Positions 7,194-14,965 of a stretch of 54,839 nt of DNA are shown here, one piece after another. The notes under the pieces were generated by a model. That model was not told the DNA's origin. It saw only the letters and a list, made by a program, of their open reading frames with translations, and searched no databases. The stretch covers positions 1 through 54,839 of the forward strand of contig CALRBA010000004.1 of the NCBI GenBank assembly GCA_943353835.1, written 5' to 3'. Made by a program: the position numbers and the translations under genes. Origin of the DNA: Candidatus Nomurabacteria bacterium (GTDB taxonomy: Bacteria; Patescibacteriota; Minisyncoccia; Phycocordibacterales; Phycocordibacteraceae). Numbering within the stretch: position 1 is the first letter of the stretch; each line of letters opens with the position of its first letter.

Positions 7194-7921
7194 TGGGTAA
7201 AATATGCGAGTAGAAATCCAGCCGCAAGATATGGCGCGAACGGCACCTCAACTCCCATTCTAGAGCCACGAGGCCTTCTATACAACATAGCCACTCCAAT
7301 AAGAGCGCCTATCCAGAATGAGAAAATGAATCCGGAGAGAGCGCTCTGGCCGACAAGAAGCGATAGACCGAAAGAGAGAGGAGCGTCAGCGAGGCCCATA
7401 GCGCGTCCGCGCGAGAAATAGTGAATTAAGACTAAACTAGTTCCAATGAGAACGGCGGTAACAAGCGAAGGGAAAAATTCGGAAATTGAAGGAGAGATAA
7501 GAAAACGTGTTAATCCACTCAATATAACGAATACAATAAGAAGCGATGATGGAAGTATCTGGTGGGAAATATCGTAGAGTACAAGCGCGAGAAGCACAGA
7601 GAGCGAAACAAGTAAGAACGGAAGTGCGATGGTGAGCCCGAGAGTGAGGTAGGAGAGTACGAAGAGTACGCCGAGTAGAACTTCAGTAATTGGAGAAAAC
7701 GGAGATATTCTGGCCCCGCAACAAAGAGACTTTCCGCTTGATGCGAAGAACGAAAAAACAGGAACGAGTGCGGACGGAGGAAGCGGAGAATTACACGCAT
7801 CACAATGAGAACGTCCAGTTAAAAAACCTTGACCGGTGTGTAGACGCACTGAAAGTACACCGACAAAGCTCGCGAGAATCATTCCGAGAATGAATAGCGC
7901 GACAGGAATGAGAAAAAGCAT
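7157..7921 (-). CDS. pilD: Prepilin peptidase / N-methyltransferase
   Basis: 254 residues from ATG 7921. A polytopic membrane aspartic protease that cuts prepilins before the Phe and methylates the new N-terminus. The catalytic aspartates are visible in LVLYDISHQILP and GLADAPLSFG. The N-terminal zinc loop has CDAC, but the second pair reads SLCCG instead of CxxCG, so one ligand is displaced or lost. It lies between the major pilins and the minor prepilins. The C-terminus ends within the inserted repeat at 7144-7161, so the last residues may not be ancestral. Confidence 0.92.
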   Translation of the reverse strand: MLFLIPVALFILGMILASFVGVLSVRLHTGQGFLTGRSHCDACNSPLPPSALVPVFSFFASSGKSLCCGARISPFSPITEVLLGVLFVLSYLTLGLTIALPFLLVSLSVLLALVLYDISHQILPSSLLIVFVILSGLTRFLISPSISEFFPSLVTAVLIGTSLVLIHYFSRGRAMGLADAPLSFGLSLLVGQSALSGFIFSFWIGALIGVAMLYRRPRGSRMGVEVPFAPYLAAGFLLAYFTQWNIFVLIAVLS

Positions 7922-7932
7922 ATGAGCATCAT

Positions 7933-7974
7933 AGCAGGATCCCACCCGTTCTTATGAACGGGCGGGATCCTGCT
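7933..7974. other. Strong hairpin between pilin and pilD, no U-tract
   Basis: A 19-bp stem with one non-Watson-Crick position and a TTAT loop, 25 nt after the pilin stop and 11 nt before pilD. No T-run follows on either strand, so it is not a classical terminator. It may stabilise the 3' end of the pilin mRNA or lower pilD expression. Confidence 0.6.
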
Positions 7975-7998
7975 TCGTTAGCCAACTTGAGAGAAGAA

Positions 7999-8490
7999 CT
8001 AGATACAAGCTGTAGCGCCAGCGACCATCGCGACAGCTTCTGACTTCGCATTACCAGTGCTGTCAACGCACCAATACATATTACCACTTACACCAGATAA
8101 CAAACCTGCTTGCACTGCATAGGTAGTCGCCGAGCTATTACAAGTAACCATACCAGCGCCATTGGCCGTATCTGCGGCGGCAATTGCCTTTGCAATCGTC
8201 GGTTCGGCAAAGATAGTGCCTGCAGTGGCTGCACAGCTATTGTTCACTACTGCAACACCGTATGTATTTGAATTGTCGCCGTAGAAGATGGCCGCCTGCG
8301 TCTTAATCGTTGATAAGTCAGCTTGAACCGCCGCATCATTACCCTTAGAGCGTGCCGTGTTCAAAGAAGCGAGCACGACTGCAGAAAGGATGCCTATGAT
8401 GGCGATGACGACGAGTAACTCAATGAGGGTGAACCCGCTTCGACTTGATGTCTTCAGCGAGGCGAGGCCTTGTGAACGATTTTTGTACAT
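7999..8490 (-). CDS. pilA: Major-type type IV pilin, intact Glu5
   Basis: 163 residues. The leader of 19 residues ends in SRSG, then FTLIELLVVIAIIGILSAVV with Glu24 of the precursor (mature E5), which neutralises the N-terminal amine of the neighbouring subunit during assembly. The head is small and Ser/Thr/Ala-rich with cysteines at CAAT, TCNS, WCVD and the C-terminus. It is downstream of a near-copy at 8532-9020 and shares its leader, hydrophobic helix and upstream region almost base for base. It is the better candidate for the main structural pilin. A -10 box sits only 5 nt before the ATG. Confidence 0.9.
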   Translation of the reverse strand: MYKNRSQGLASLKTSSRSGFTLIELLVVIAIIGILSAVVLASLNTARSKGNDAAVQADLSTIKTQAAIFYGDNSNTYGVAVVNNSCAATAGTIFAEPTIAKAIAAADTANGAGMVTCNSSATTYAVQAGLLSGVSGNMYWCVDSTGNAKSEAVAMVAGATACI

Positions 8491-8495
8491 AATTT

Positions 8496-8501
8496 ATTAT
8501 A
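8496..8501 (-). promoter_or_regulatory. -10 box of the intact pilin gene
   Basis: TATAAT, 5 nt upstream of the ATG at 8490; TTGATT lies 15 bp further upstream as a weak -35. Transcription from it would begin at or next to the start codon, giving a leaderless mRNA. Confidence 0.55.
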
Positions 8502-8531
8502 TTTAACTTTTAACTCAATCAAGAACTATGA

Positions 8532-9020
8532 TTATGGGCAGGCCGTAATACCGCTACCGAGCGCCGATGGGTGCGCTTTCGCATTACCAGTACTATCAAC
8601 ACACCAGAACATGTTAGTACCAATGCCCGCTAGTAGCGCAGACGAAACTGCATATGCTTGAGTGGTGCTGTTGCAAACAACATTACCGGCGCCATTCGTG
8701 ACATCGGTTGCTGTAACCGATCTTGCAATCGTAGTGTCAGCCCACAGAGTGCCTGCGTTCGCAGTGCAAGCACTCTGTGGGGTGCCGTAGGTATTATTGC
8801 CTGTGCTTCCGTAATAAATCTCGGCTTGTGTACGGATGGCTGACAAGTTGGATTGAATCGCCGCATCATTACCCTTAGAGCGTGCTGCGTTCAGAGAAGC
8901 GAGCACGACTGCAGAAAGGATGCCGATGATGGCAATGACGACGAGTAACACAATGAGGGTGAACCCGCTTCGACTTGATGTCTTCAGCGAGGCGAGGCCT
9001 TGTGAACGATTTTTGTACAT
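8532..9020 (-). CDS. Type IV pilin paralogue with Glu5 replaced by Val
   Basis: 162 residues and an almost identical leader and N-terminal helix to the pilin at 7999-8490, but the motif reads GFTLIVLLVV. The codon at 8949-8951 is GTG where the sister gene has GAG. Glu5 is needed for efficient assembly in most type IV pili, so this subunit may be assembly-deficient, a tip or regulatory pilin, or a recent defect. The head differs from its sister in many positions while the Cys pattern is kept (CTAN, VCNS, WCVD, ACP), which points to selection on the protein and against a fresh pseudogene. A sequencing error at one base is possible. Confidence 0.85.
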   Translation of the reverse strand: MYKNRSQGLASLKTSSRSGFTLIVLLVVIAIIGILSAVVLASLNAARSKGNDAAIQSNLSAIRTQAEIYYGSTGNNTYGTPQSACTANAGTLWADTTIARSVTATDVTNGAGNVVCNSTTQAYAVSSALLAGIGTNMFWCVDSTGNAKAHPSALGSGITACP

Positions 9021-9025
9021 AATTT

Positions 9026-9031
9026 ATTATA
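9026..9031 (-). promoter_or_regulatory. -10 box of the E5V pilin gene
   Basis: TATAAT 5 nt before the ATG at 9020, in the same sequence context as for the sister pilin. This suggests that both copies carry their own, probably leaderless, promoter. Confidence 0.5.
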
Positions 9032-9091
9032 TTCAGTTAATGCGTCTATTGTACGCCTTGTAAACATTAATAGAAAGTAGGCTGTGGATAT

Positions 9092-9120
9092 CCCCGCCCC
9101 TTCTCCAAGAAAGGGCGGGG
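9092..9120. other. GC-rich hairpin directly after pilC
   Basis: CCCCGCCC pairs with GGGCGGGG, abutting the pilC stop codon at 9121. A T-run is lacking. It may protect the pilC transcript end or weaken read-through into the pilin genes. Confidence 0.55.
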
Positions 9121-10326
9121 CTAGAGAGCGCCGGCGAGGTTGTAGATAGGCACTAAGACGGCGGCGAGAAGCGTTCCGACGCCGAGACCGAGCATAACTA
9201 TCATAATAGGCTCTATAAGGCCGACAAGCGTGTCAACGGCGTTCGTCACCTCGCGATTATAGAACTTCGCGAGAGTCGTAAGAATCTTACCCAGTTCTCC
9301 CGTCTCCTCACCGACCTTGGTCATCGCGACCATAATACTCGGAATTTCCGGGTGCTTTCCGAGCGCTCCTGAAATGGACGAACCTCCCTTTACGTCCTTA
9401 CCGACTTCTACAAGAACCGCCTCATATACGGCATTGTCGACGACAGAGCCCGTAATCTCTATCGCTTCAACAACCGAGACTCCTGATAGAAGCATTGTGG
9501 AGAAATTGTCCGCTATGCGCGATAGATACAGCTTCTTATAGAGGTCGCCGACATACGGAACGGATAGCTTAATGCTATCCAGAACGAGTTTACCTCTCTC
9601 GGTCTTACCTAATTGCCAAATATAGAAACCGCCTACCGCAAGCGCGATAAGCACGAAGATGCCGTAACTGACAAGGAAGTTAGAAAATCCTATGACTATC
9701 TTGGTATAAATCGGTATTTCTTGGCCGGAGTCTACCAATATCGCACTAATTTTTGGAATAACGAGGGTTAACATAAGTCCCATCACGCCGAAGAAGACCA
9801 CAATGACGAAAATAGGATAGATAAGAGCGTTCTCGGCTTTACTGACGATGTCGTAAGAACGGTCAAGATAATCGGCGAGGTATACGAATGTTTCAGACAA
9901 CTTACCGGACTCTTCTCCCGAACGGACCATATTCACATAAAACGAGGTAAAGACCTTCGGGTGACGAGCGAGTGCGGAACTAATCGGACTTCCGCCCTGC
10001 AAGTCGTCTCCGACCGCTGACAGAACCGTCGCGAGTTGTTTGTTGTAAACCTCTGCGGCGAGAAGTCGAAATACGCGAAGAGCTGATACCTGCGCTTCAA
10101 AGAGTGTCGCTATCTGGCGAGAGAGTATGACGACATCCTTGTTGGAAACACGACCGAAGAACGACAAGTCAATGTCCAGCAGAGAGCGCTTCTCTGCGGA
10201 TTCAATCACAGAAATTATCAGATTGCGTCTCTGAAGTGCCGAGACAGCAACCTCCTGCGACGGAGCTTCTATGGTCCCGTCCCTCTCATGCCCGTCTTGG
10301 TCAATCGCGTGGTATTTGAAAAGCAT
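9121..10326 (-). CDS. pilC: Type IV pilus inner-membrane platform protein
   Basis: 401 residues, the usual PilC/GspF size. Two homologous T2SSF domains, each followed by membrane helices: first domain about 65-190 (SRQIATLFEAQVSALRVFRLLA ends near it), second about 265-385 (ADNFSTMLLSGVSVVEAIEIT). Three main hydrophobic segments at about 165-190, 215-235 and 370-395. PilC couples the ATPases PilB and PilT to pilin polymerisation. It starts 4 nt after pilT ends, so it is in one transcript with pilB and pilT. Confidence 0.94.
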   Translation of the reverse strand: MLFKYHAIDQDGHERDGTIEAPSQEVAVSALQRRNLIISVIESAEKRSLLDIDLSFFGRVSNKDVVILSRQIATLFEAQVSALRVFRLLAAEVYNKQLATVLSAVGDDLQGGSPISSALARHPKVFTSFYVNMVRSGEESGKLSETFVYLADYLDRSYDIVSKAENALIYPIFVIVVFFGVMGLMLTLVIPKISAILVDSGQEIPIYTKIVIGFSNFLVSYGIFVLIALAVGGFYIWQLGKTERGKLVLDSIKLSVPYVGDLYKKLYLSRIADNFSTMLLSGVSVVEAIEITGSVVDNAVYEAVLVEVGKDVKGGSSISGALGKHPEIPSIMVAMTKVGEETGELGKILTTLAKFYNREVTNAVDTLVGLIEPIMIVMLGLGVGTLLAAVLVPIYNLAGAL

Positions 10327-10329
10327 ATT

Positions 10330-11391
10330 TTAAAGATACCGCTCAAAGGTCTTAGGGTCCATCGCGTGTTCATATGCATGCTCAACCGTCACTTCTCCTC
10401 TGTGCAACAGCTCTGAAAGTGAACGGTCCATATCAATCATTCCCTCTTGCGAAGAAGTCTGGATGACGACACTGATTTCGTGCGTGCGCGCATCGCGGAT
10501 GAGCGTACTGATGGCGTTATTGTTTATGAGAAGCTCATACGCAGGAATAAGTCCACCGGAGACGCGCGGAATAAGTCTTTGGGAGAAGATACCTATGAGT
10601 GAACCTGCGAGCTGAACGCGCACTTGAGATTGCTGTTCGGCTGGGAACATATCAATGATGCGGTCTATGGTCTGTGCGGCATTATTGGTATTGAGTGTGG
10701 AGAATACGAGGTGGCCGGTCTCGGCGGCAGTCACGGCAGAAGAAATAGTCTCATAATCGCGCATCTCGCCGACCATGATAACGTCCACATCTTCGCGGAA
10801 CGCGCTCTGTAAAGCGGTGTGGAAATCAGGCGTGTCAATATGAACTTCACGCTGATGGATAAGCGATCGCTTCGGTGTAAAGAGATATTCAACAGGGTCT
10901 TCAATAGTGAGAATGTGTTCTGCGCGCGACTCGTTAATGCGGTCAATCATCGCGGCGAGCGTTGTGGACTTACCCTGTCCAACTGGTCCGACACAGAGAA
11001 AGAACCCTTGTTCGCGCTGTGTAAAGACTTCAAGTACAGGGGGTAGATTCAACTCGGTGAAAGTGTGTATATCGCGCGGAACAAGTCGTATGGCGAGAGC
11101 GGTCGCGCCCTGCACGCGATAACCGTTGACGCGGAAACGAGCATCAACCTTGTGCGTATAAGAAAGGTCAATGGTCTGCTTATCCTGGAATGAATTCCAT
11201 CGCGCTTCAGGGACGATGCTTTTAAGCATTGATTCTGTTTCTTCGCTCGTGATGGACGGATATTTCGCGATCGGTACGAGAGCTCCGGCGACTCGGAGAA
11301 TAGGCGTACCGCCGACGAAGATGTGTAGGTCGGAACCACCCTCTTTAACGACGATATCCAGAAGTTCTCCTAGACGTTTATCAACAGCCAT
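10330..11391 (-). CDS. pilT: Pilus retraction ATPase
   Basis: 353 residues from ATG 11391; an earlier in-frame start at 11421 would overlap the receiver gene by 26 nt and adds residues not found in the family. Walker A reads GPVGQGKST, with Asp and His boxes (TIEDPVEYLF, FREDVDVIMVGEMRD) and Walker B in the latter. The C-terminal ISTLIRDARTHEI corresponds to the AIRNLIRE retraction motif. A hexameric cytoplasmic motor that depolymerises pili for twitching or DNA uptake. It lies 4 nt after the receiver gene. Confidence 0.93.
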   Translation of the reverse strand: MAVDKRLGELLDIVVKEGGSDLHIFVGGTPILRVAGALVPIAKYPSITSEETESMLKSIVPEARWNSFQDKQTIDLSYTHKVDARFRVNGYRVQGATALAIRLVPRDIHTFTELNLPPVLEVFTQREQGFFLCVGPVGQGKSTTLAAMIDRINESRAEHILTIEDPVEYLFTPKRSLIHQREVHIDTPDFHTALQSAFREDVDVIMVGEMRDYETISSAVTAAETGHLVFSTLNTNNAAQTIDRIIDMFPAEQQSQVRVQLAGSLIGIFSQRLIPRVSGGLIPAYELLINNNAISTLIRDARTHEISVVIQTSSQEGMIDMDRSLSELLHRGEVTVEHAYEHAMDPKTFERYL

Positions 11392-11395
11392 AACA

Positions 11396-11791
11396 TTAAC
11401 GAGGCTTGCCTGTCGCCTCAACGGTACGAAGAGTTTCTGCGAGAACTTCAGAAGGAATTGCCGACGCTTTTATTATATATCCGTCGGCTGATAACTGCTT
11501 GGCTCTTTCAATGTCGGAATCTTGACCCTGGTTGGAAAGAATAATTATTTTCGTACCCTTCGCGAGATTCTCCTTTCTTATCGTTACAAGAACTTCAAAA
11601 CCGCCTATGCCAGGCATAATAAGGTCCAACAGAATAACATCCGGAGAATCTGACCCGCTTTTTCTAAGTGCCAACAGAAGGTCATCACCGCTACCGAACA
11701 CGCTCACTTCGTGACCGGCACCGCGAAATTTTACCGCGTATAAGTCCAATAAAAATCTGTCATCATCAACTAGGTATACTTTGTAGGCCAT
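11396..11791 (-). CDS. Stand-alone response-regulator receiver in the pilus operon
   Basis: 131 residues, one CheY-like receiver and no output domain. Acidic pocket D9-D10-D11, phosphoacceptor D56 (VILLDLIMPG), Ser/Thr switch at ILSN, and conserved K108 (YIIKAS) are all present. It sits between pilB and pilT, so a direct protein-protein effect on one of the motors is more likely than DNA binding. No kinase is encoded next to it; the nearest is at 18016-18975, which has its own similar receiver. Function in pilus control is inference from position. Confidence 0.9.
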   Translation of the reverse strand: MAYKVYLVDDDRFLLDLYAVKFRGAGHEVSVFGSGDDLLLALRKSGSDSPDVILLDLIMPGIGGFEVLVTIRKENLAKGTKIIILSNQGQDSDIERAKQLSADGYIIKASAIPSEVLAETLRTVEATGKPR

Positions 11792-11818
11792 ATGTCAATC
11801 AGTATAGTACATAAATCG

Positions 11819-13483
11819 TCAATTAATGTCCCCTTCGTGGAAAAGTTCACCTCCGAGCGTATTTACTTCTTCAAACGGTATTTCGCCGGAGAGGGCTTTC
11901 ACGATGGCATCCTCCCTCATGGTGAACATACCGCCTGCACGCGCGACCTCATGAATTTTTTCATCAACTGGGTTCTTAAGAATAACCTCTTCCAATTTCT
12001 TGTTCATACGGAGTATTTCAAAGACGGCAGTACGACCGCGGGTACCGTTTGGACATTCCGACGTCGGGCTCGCGTGATAAAACTCCTTGAACGGCGGCAA
12101 CGTCTTCCGATACTCGTCAGGCAAATCGGCGAACTCTCTTTCAAGAAATAACTTGATGCTGTCTTTTATCGGGAAGGGCTTCCCTGCCCCGGGACAAAGC
12201 CTGCGTACGAGACGCTGGCCAATGACTGCTACAAGAGTAGGCGCGATAAGAAACGGGTCAACGCCCATGCTAATAAGGCGAGGGATAGCGCCGACTGCGG
12301 TGTTGGTGTGTATGGTTGAGAATACAAGGTGACCGGTGAGCGCAGCCTGCACCGCGAGCACGGCAGTCTCTTTATCACGAATTTCTCCGACCATAATTAC
12401 ATCGGGGTCCTGACGCAAGATTGAACGAAGGCCGTTGGCGAATGTGTATTCAATCTCCGGACGCACTTGACTCTGCGAGACACCTGGAATCTGATATTCA
12501 ATAGGGTCCTCAAGAGAAACAATGTTTAACGCCTCGCGGTCAAGCTCGGAGAGCATCGCAAATAGAGTTGTTGACTTACCGGAACCCGTAGGGCCGGCGA
12601 TAAGAACGATGCCGTACGGAATCTTCATTATTTCGCGTACAGAAGCGAGGTTGGCACCGGTAAATCCTACAGACTCCATAGTCGCAGTCGCGTCGGATTG
12701 GTCCAGGATACGCATCACTACCTTTTCTCCGTGTTCAGTCGGGAATGTGGAAACGCGGAAGTCTATCCTGCGCTTCTCAACCGTAGCGGAAAATCGCCCG
12801 TCCTGTGGCTTTCTCTTCTCGTCAAGTCGCAGTTTCGCGAGTATCTTTATGCGCGCAACGACGGCTTCATGAACCTTGTTCGGGAGTTCAAGCGACGTAT
12901 GCAGGTCGCCGTCCATGCGGAAACGGACACGACTCTTGGTCGGTGACGGCTCAATGTGTATATCGGATGAATGTCCTTCAATCGCATACCGGAGTATCGT
13001 GGAAACGATTTTTGTCACAGGAGCATCCTCCTTCAAAGTTTGGTGTGGGCCGGCTAGATTGAGTGATTCCTCGCCAGAAACTTCTTCGGCTTCTGCTGAA
13101 AATTGTGTCTCTGAAGATGGTGTGGCCGCAGTCTCATATTCGGACAACGCTCTTCCTACTTCGCCAGAGATATTCTGATATGCGTCAATTACGCGTTCAA
13201 AATCCTGTTTCGTAATAAGAAAAATTTTATATGGAATGCCGATTTTCCCGGAAATGAACTGGAGCGCATCCAATGCTTCAATGTTGTCAGGGTCGGTAAT
13301 GCCGACCTCAAGCGCTCCGTCAACTTCATCTAACGGTACAAACCCATAGTGTCGTGCCGAGTCAATCGGAATATACTTGAACACACTTTCGTCAGCTGGA
13401 GGATCGCCGAGAGCACGAACGGAAATGCCGTATTTTTTACCGGTTTCTTCAAGCGTACCAGTCTCGGACGGTTCTGTGCTCAT
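11819..13483 (-). CDS. pilB: Pilus extension ATPase
   Basis: 554 residues. N-terminal MshEN-like domain (about 30-110), a variable acidic linker (about 115-150), then the GspE ATPase core with Walker A GPTGSGKST near residue 300, Walker B and His box (RQDPDVIMVGEIRD, HLVFSTIHTN). The C-terminal zinc loop normally has CxxC twice; here it has one Cys in each pair (LCPGAGK and SECPNG), so zinc binding is doubtful. Powers pilin polymerisation with PilC and PilMNO. Its start overlaps the upstream 98-residue gene by 4 nt. Confidence 0.94.
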   Translation of the reverse strand: MSTEPSETGTLEETGKKYGISVRALGDPPADESVFKYIPIDSARHYGFVPLDEVDGALEVGITDPDNIEALDALQFISGKIGIPYKIFLITKQDFERVIDAYQNISGEVGRALSEYETAATPSSETQFSAEAEEVSGEESLNLAGPHQTLKEDAPVTKIVSTILRYAIEGHSSDIHIEPSPTKSRVRFRMDGDLHTSLELPNKVHEAVVARIKILAKLRLDEKRKPQDGRFSATVEKRRIDFRVSTFPTEHGEKVVMRILDQSDATATMESVGFTGANLASVREIMKIPYGIVLIAGPTGSGKSTTLFAMLSELDREALNIVSLEDPIEYQIPGVSQSQVRPEIEYTFANGLRSILRQDPDVIMVGEIRDKETAVLAVQAALTGHLVFSTIHTNTAVGAIPRLISMGVDPFLIAPTLVAVIGQRLVRRLCPGAGKPFPIKDSIKLFLEREFADLPDEYRKTLPPFKEFYHASPTSECPNGTRGRTAVFEILRMNKKLEEVILKNPVDEKIHEVARAGGMFTMREDAIVKALSGEIPFEEVNTLGGELFHEGDIN

Positions 13484-13776
13484 TTTTCACTTACTCCTGG
13501 AACTACCGCGAATGGGTCAAGTCGTCCTGCAGTTTCAGGAGTGATAGGGGTCGCGAGGTCTACAAGCGCCATAAAACGTGCATCCGAAAAAATGTTTGTA
13601 TTGAAGGATATTGACTGTAATCCGCTCACGAGCGTTTGAAAACGCGTTTGCGACTTATTCTCGGATGAGAGCACAGACAAAGGCGGTTCGTTCCCTGTTT
13701 TTGTTGAGTAATACCAGAAGACTCCGGCAACAACGATTACGCTGACGACAATCAAAATAATAGTGTTGGATTTCAT
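13480..13776 (-). CDS. Small membrane-anchored protein of the pilus operon
   Basis: 98 residues, no family recognised. A single N-terminal hydrophobic helix (about 4-23) is followed by a polar, presumably external, domain rich in Ser and Phe. It lies between pilO and pilB with a 4-nt overlap (ATGA) to pilB, a place where some systems have PilP. It lacks the lipobox of PilP, so a PilP-like bridging function is only a suggestion. Confidence 0.6.
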   Translation of the reverse strand: MKSNTIILIVVSVIVVAGVFWYYSTKTGNEPPLSVLSSENKSQTRFQTLVSGLQSISFNTNIFSDARFMALVDLATPITPETAGRLDPFAVVPGVSEK

Positions 13777-13787
13777 AGTTCAAATCG

Positions 13788-14330
13788 TTAACGAAGCCAA
13801 TAGAGGCGCATTATCATCTTGTAATTGTATACTCCAGTTTCCGAACCATTTACAGTTATATCCAGTACATCCAGAAGACGCGCGCTCTTTTCTATCCCGA
13901 CGAGAAATGCCTGTAATGCAGAGTATGTGCCAATAGCGGAGAGCGACAGGTCAACAGACCCGACGGGATTTGCCTTCCCGATACCGTCATTGCCGGTTGT
14001 TGAATCATTTATTACGACGTCAATGTTCGCGAGAGACAGACCTGAGCGCGCCGCTAAAGCGTTGATGTCAAGAATGAGGCTCACATTATCAACAGAGTCC
14101 GGCAGAAATACGGACAGCCTGTTTAGATTTTCTTGGTCTATCGCGTTACGCGCCGAAGTAAGTGCATTCTGTTTTTTCTTATATTCGTCCGCGGCGACGA
14201 GCGCCTGTTCGTAATTTACTATTGCGACTTTTGTCTCCTTCAATGGACCTGACCACGTCGGTTTAACGTAGACGAAGAATATACCTACGGAAAGTATGAG
14301 AGCGAGAGCTGGTAAGACGCGGCTATTCAT
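13788..14330 (-). CDS. pilO: Pilus assembly protein, PilO-like
   Basis: 180 residues. One membrane helix near the start (LPALALILSVGIFFVYV), a coiled-coil stretch (about 35-75, YEQALVAADEYKKKQNALTSA region) and a ferredoxin-like C-terminal domain (LSLSAIGTYSALQAFLVGIEKS, with RLLDVLDITV), the PilO layout. It pairs with PilN in the inner-membrane alignment complex. It overlaps pilN by 4 nt. Confidence 0.82.
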   Translation of the reverse strand: MNSRVLPALALILSVGIFFVYVKPTWSGPLKETKVAIVNYEQALVAADEYKKKQNALTSARNAIDQENLNRLSVFLPDSVDNVSLILDINALAARSGLSLANIDVVINDSTTGNDGIGKANPVGSVDLSLSAIGTYSALQAFLVGIEKSARLLDVLDITVNGSETGVYNYKMIMRLYWLR

Positions 14331-14902
14331 GGCGAAAAGACGATAATCTCGCGATCCAAAGTCGCGAAGAGCGAGAACGAGACTGAATTGTCTTTCTTGA
14401 TGTTTATTTTTGAGAAGATAGCGTCCTTTATCCGTCCGTCTCCGGCAAATGCGGTGGAAGCAGAGGCGAGAGCATTAAAGCTTTTTGCGACTCCTTCTCC
14501 TTCAACCTTTGACATTCCGTTCTTCCCTATGGAGATATGCAACGCTGTAAAACGAACAGTTGCCGGCAGAATCTTCTCCAAAGAAGAAAAGAAACCAGAA
14601 AATGCCACATGCCCTTCAAGAAGCGTCTCGCCTGAAGAGAGAAGGTTACGCAGGCGTACGAAACTCTCAACTGTCTTTGCATCTATTTCCGCTTCGGCTA
14701 CGGTAAGTTTTTTATACTTTGAAGCTTCGTCCGCCACAAGAATCCGTCCGTAGAAGAATACGCCGAGGGCCATAAGAAAAACGATTCCAAGAACCGCATA
14801 CGCGAAGAAGCCGAACGCGCCGGTGAAGTCGGAACTAAACTTACGCGGAGCCACGTTTGAATGAGGGACGAATGATGTTGGTATTGTCGGTGGAAGAGCC
14901 AT
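14327..14902 (-). CDS. pilN: Pilus assembly protein, PilN-like
   Basis: 191 residues. A cytoplasmic N-terminal tail (about 1-30), one membrane helix (about 33-53), then a helical and ferredoxin-like region (LPATVRFTALHISIGKNG). PilN binds PilM through its cytoplasmic tail and pairs with PilO. Sequence similarity is weak; the order pilM-pilN-pilO and the topology decide the call. A TATACT -10 box lies 11 nt before the start. Confidence 0.78.
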   Translation of the reverse strand: MALPPTIPTSFVPHSNVAPRKFSSDFTGAFGFFAYAVLGIVFLMALGVFFYGRILVADEASKYKKLTVAEAEIDAKTVESFVRLRNLLSSGETLLEGHVAFSGFFSSLEKILPATVRFTALHISIGKNGMSKVEGEGVAKSFNALASASTAFAGDGRIKDAIFSKINIKKDNSVSFSLFATLDREIIVFSP

Positions 14903-14913
14903 TTCAATATCTA

Positions 14914-14919
14914 GTATAC
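14914..14919 (-). promoter_or_regulatory. -10 box before pilN
   Basis: TATACT on the minus strand, 11 nt upstream of the pilN ATG, in the 63-nt gap after pilM; no clear -35. It suggests a second entry point for transcription of pilN-pilO-pilB with little or no leader. Confidence 0.35.
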
Positions 14920-14965
14920 GCTACTCACGCAAGGGGCGTGCATGTCATCTGTGCAAAACGTTGCT

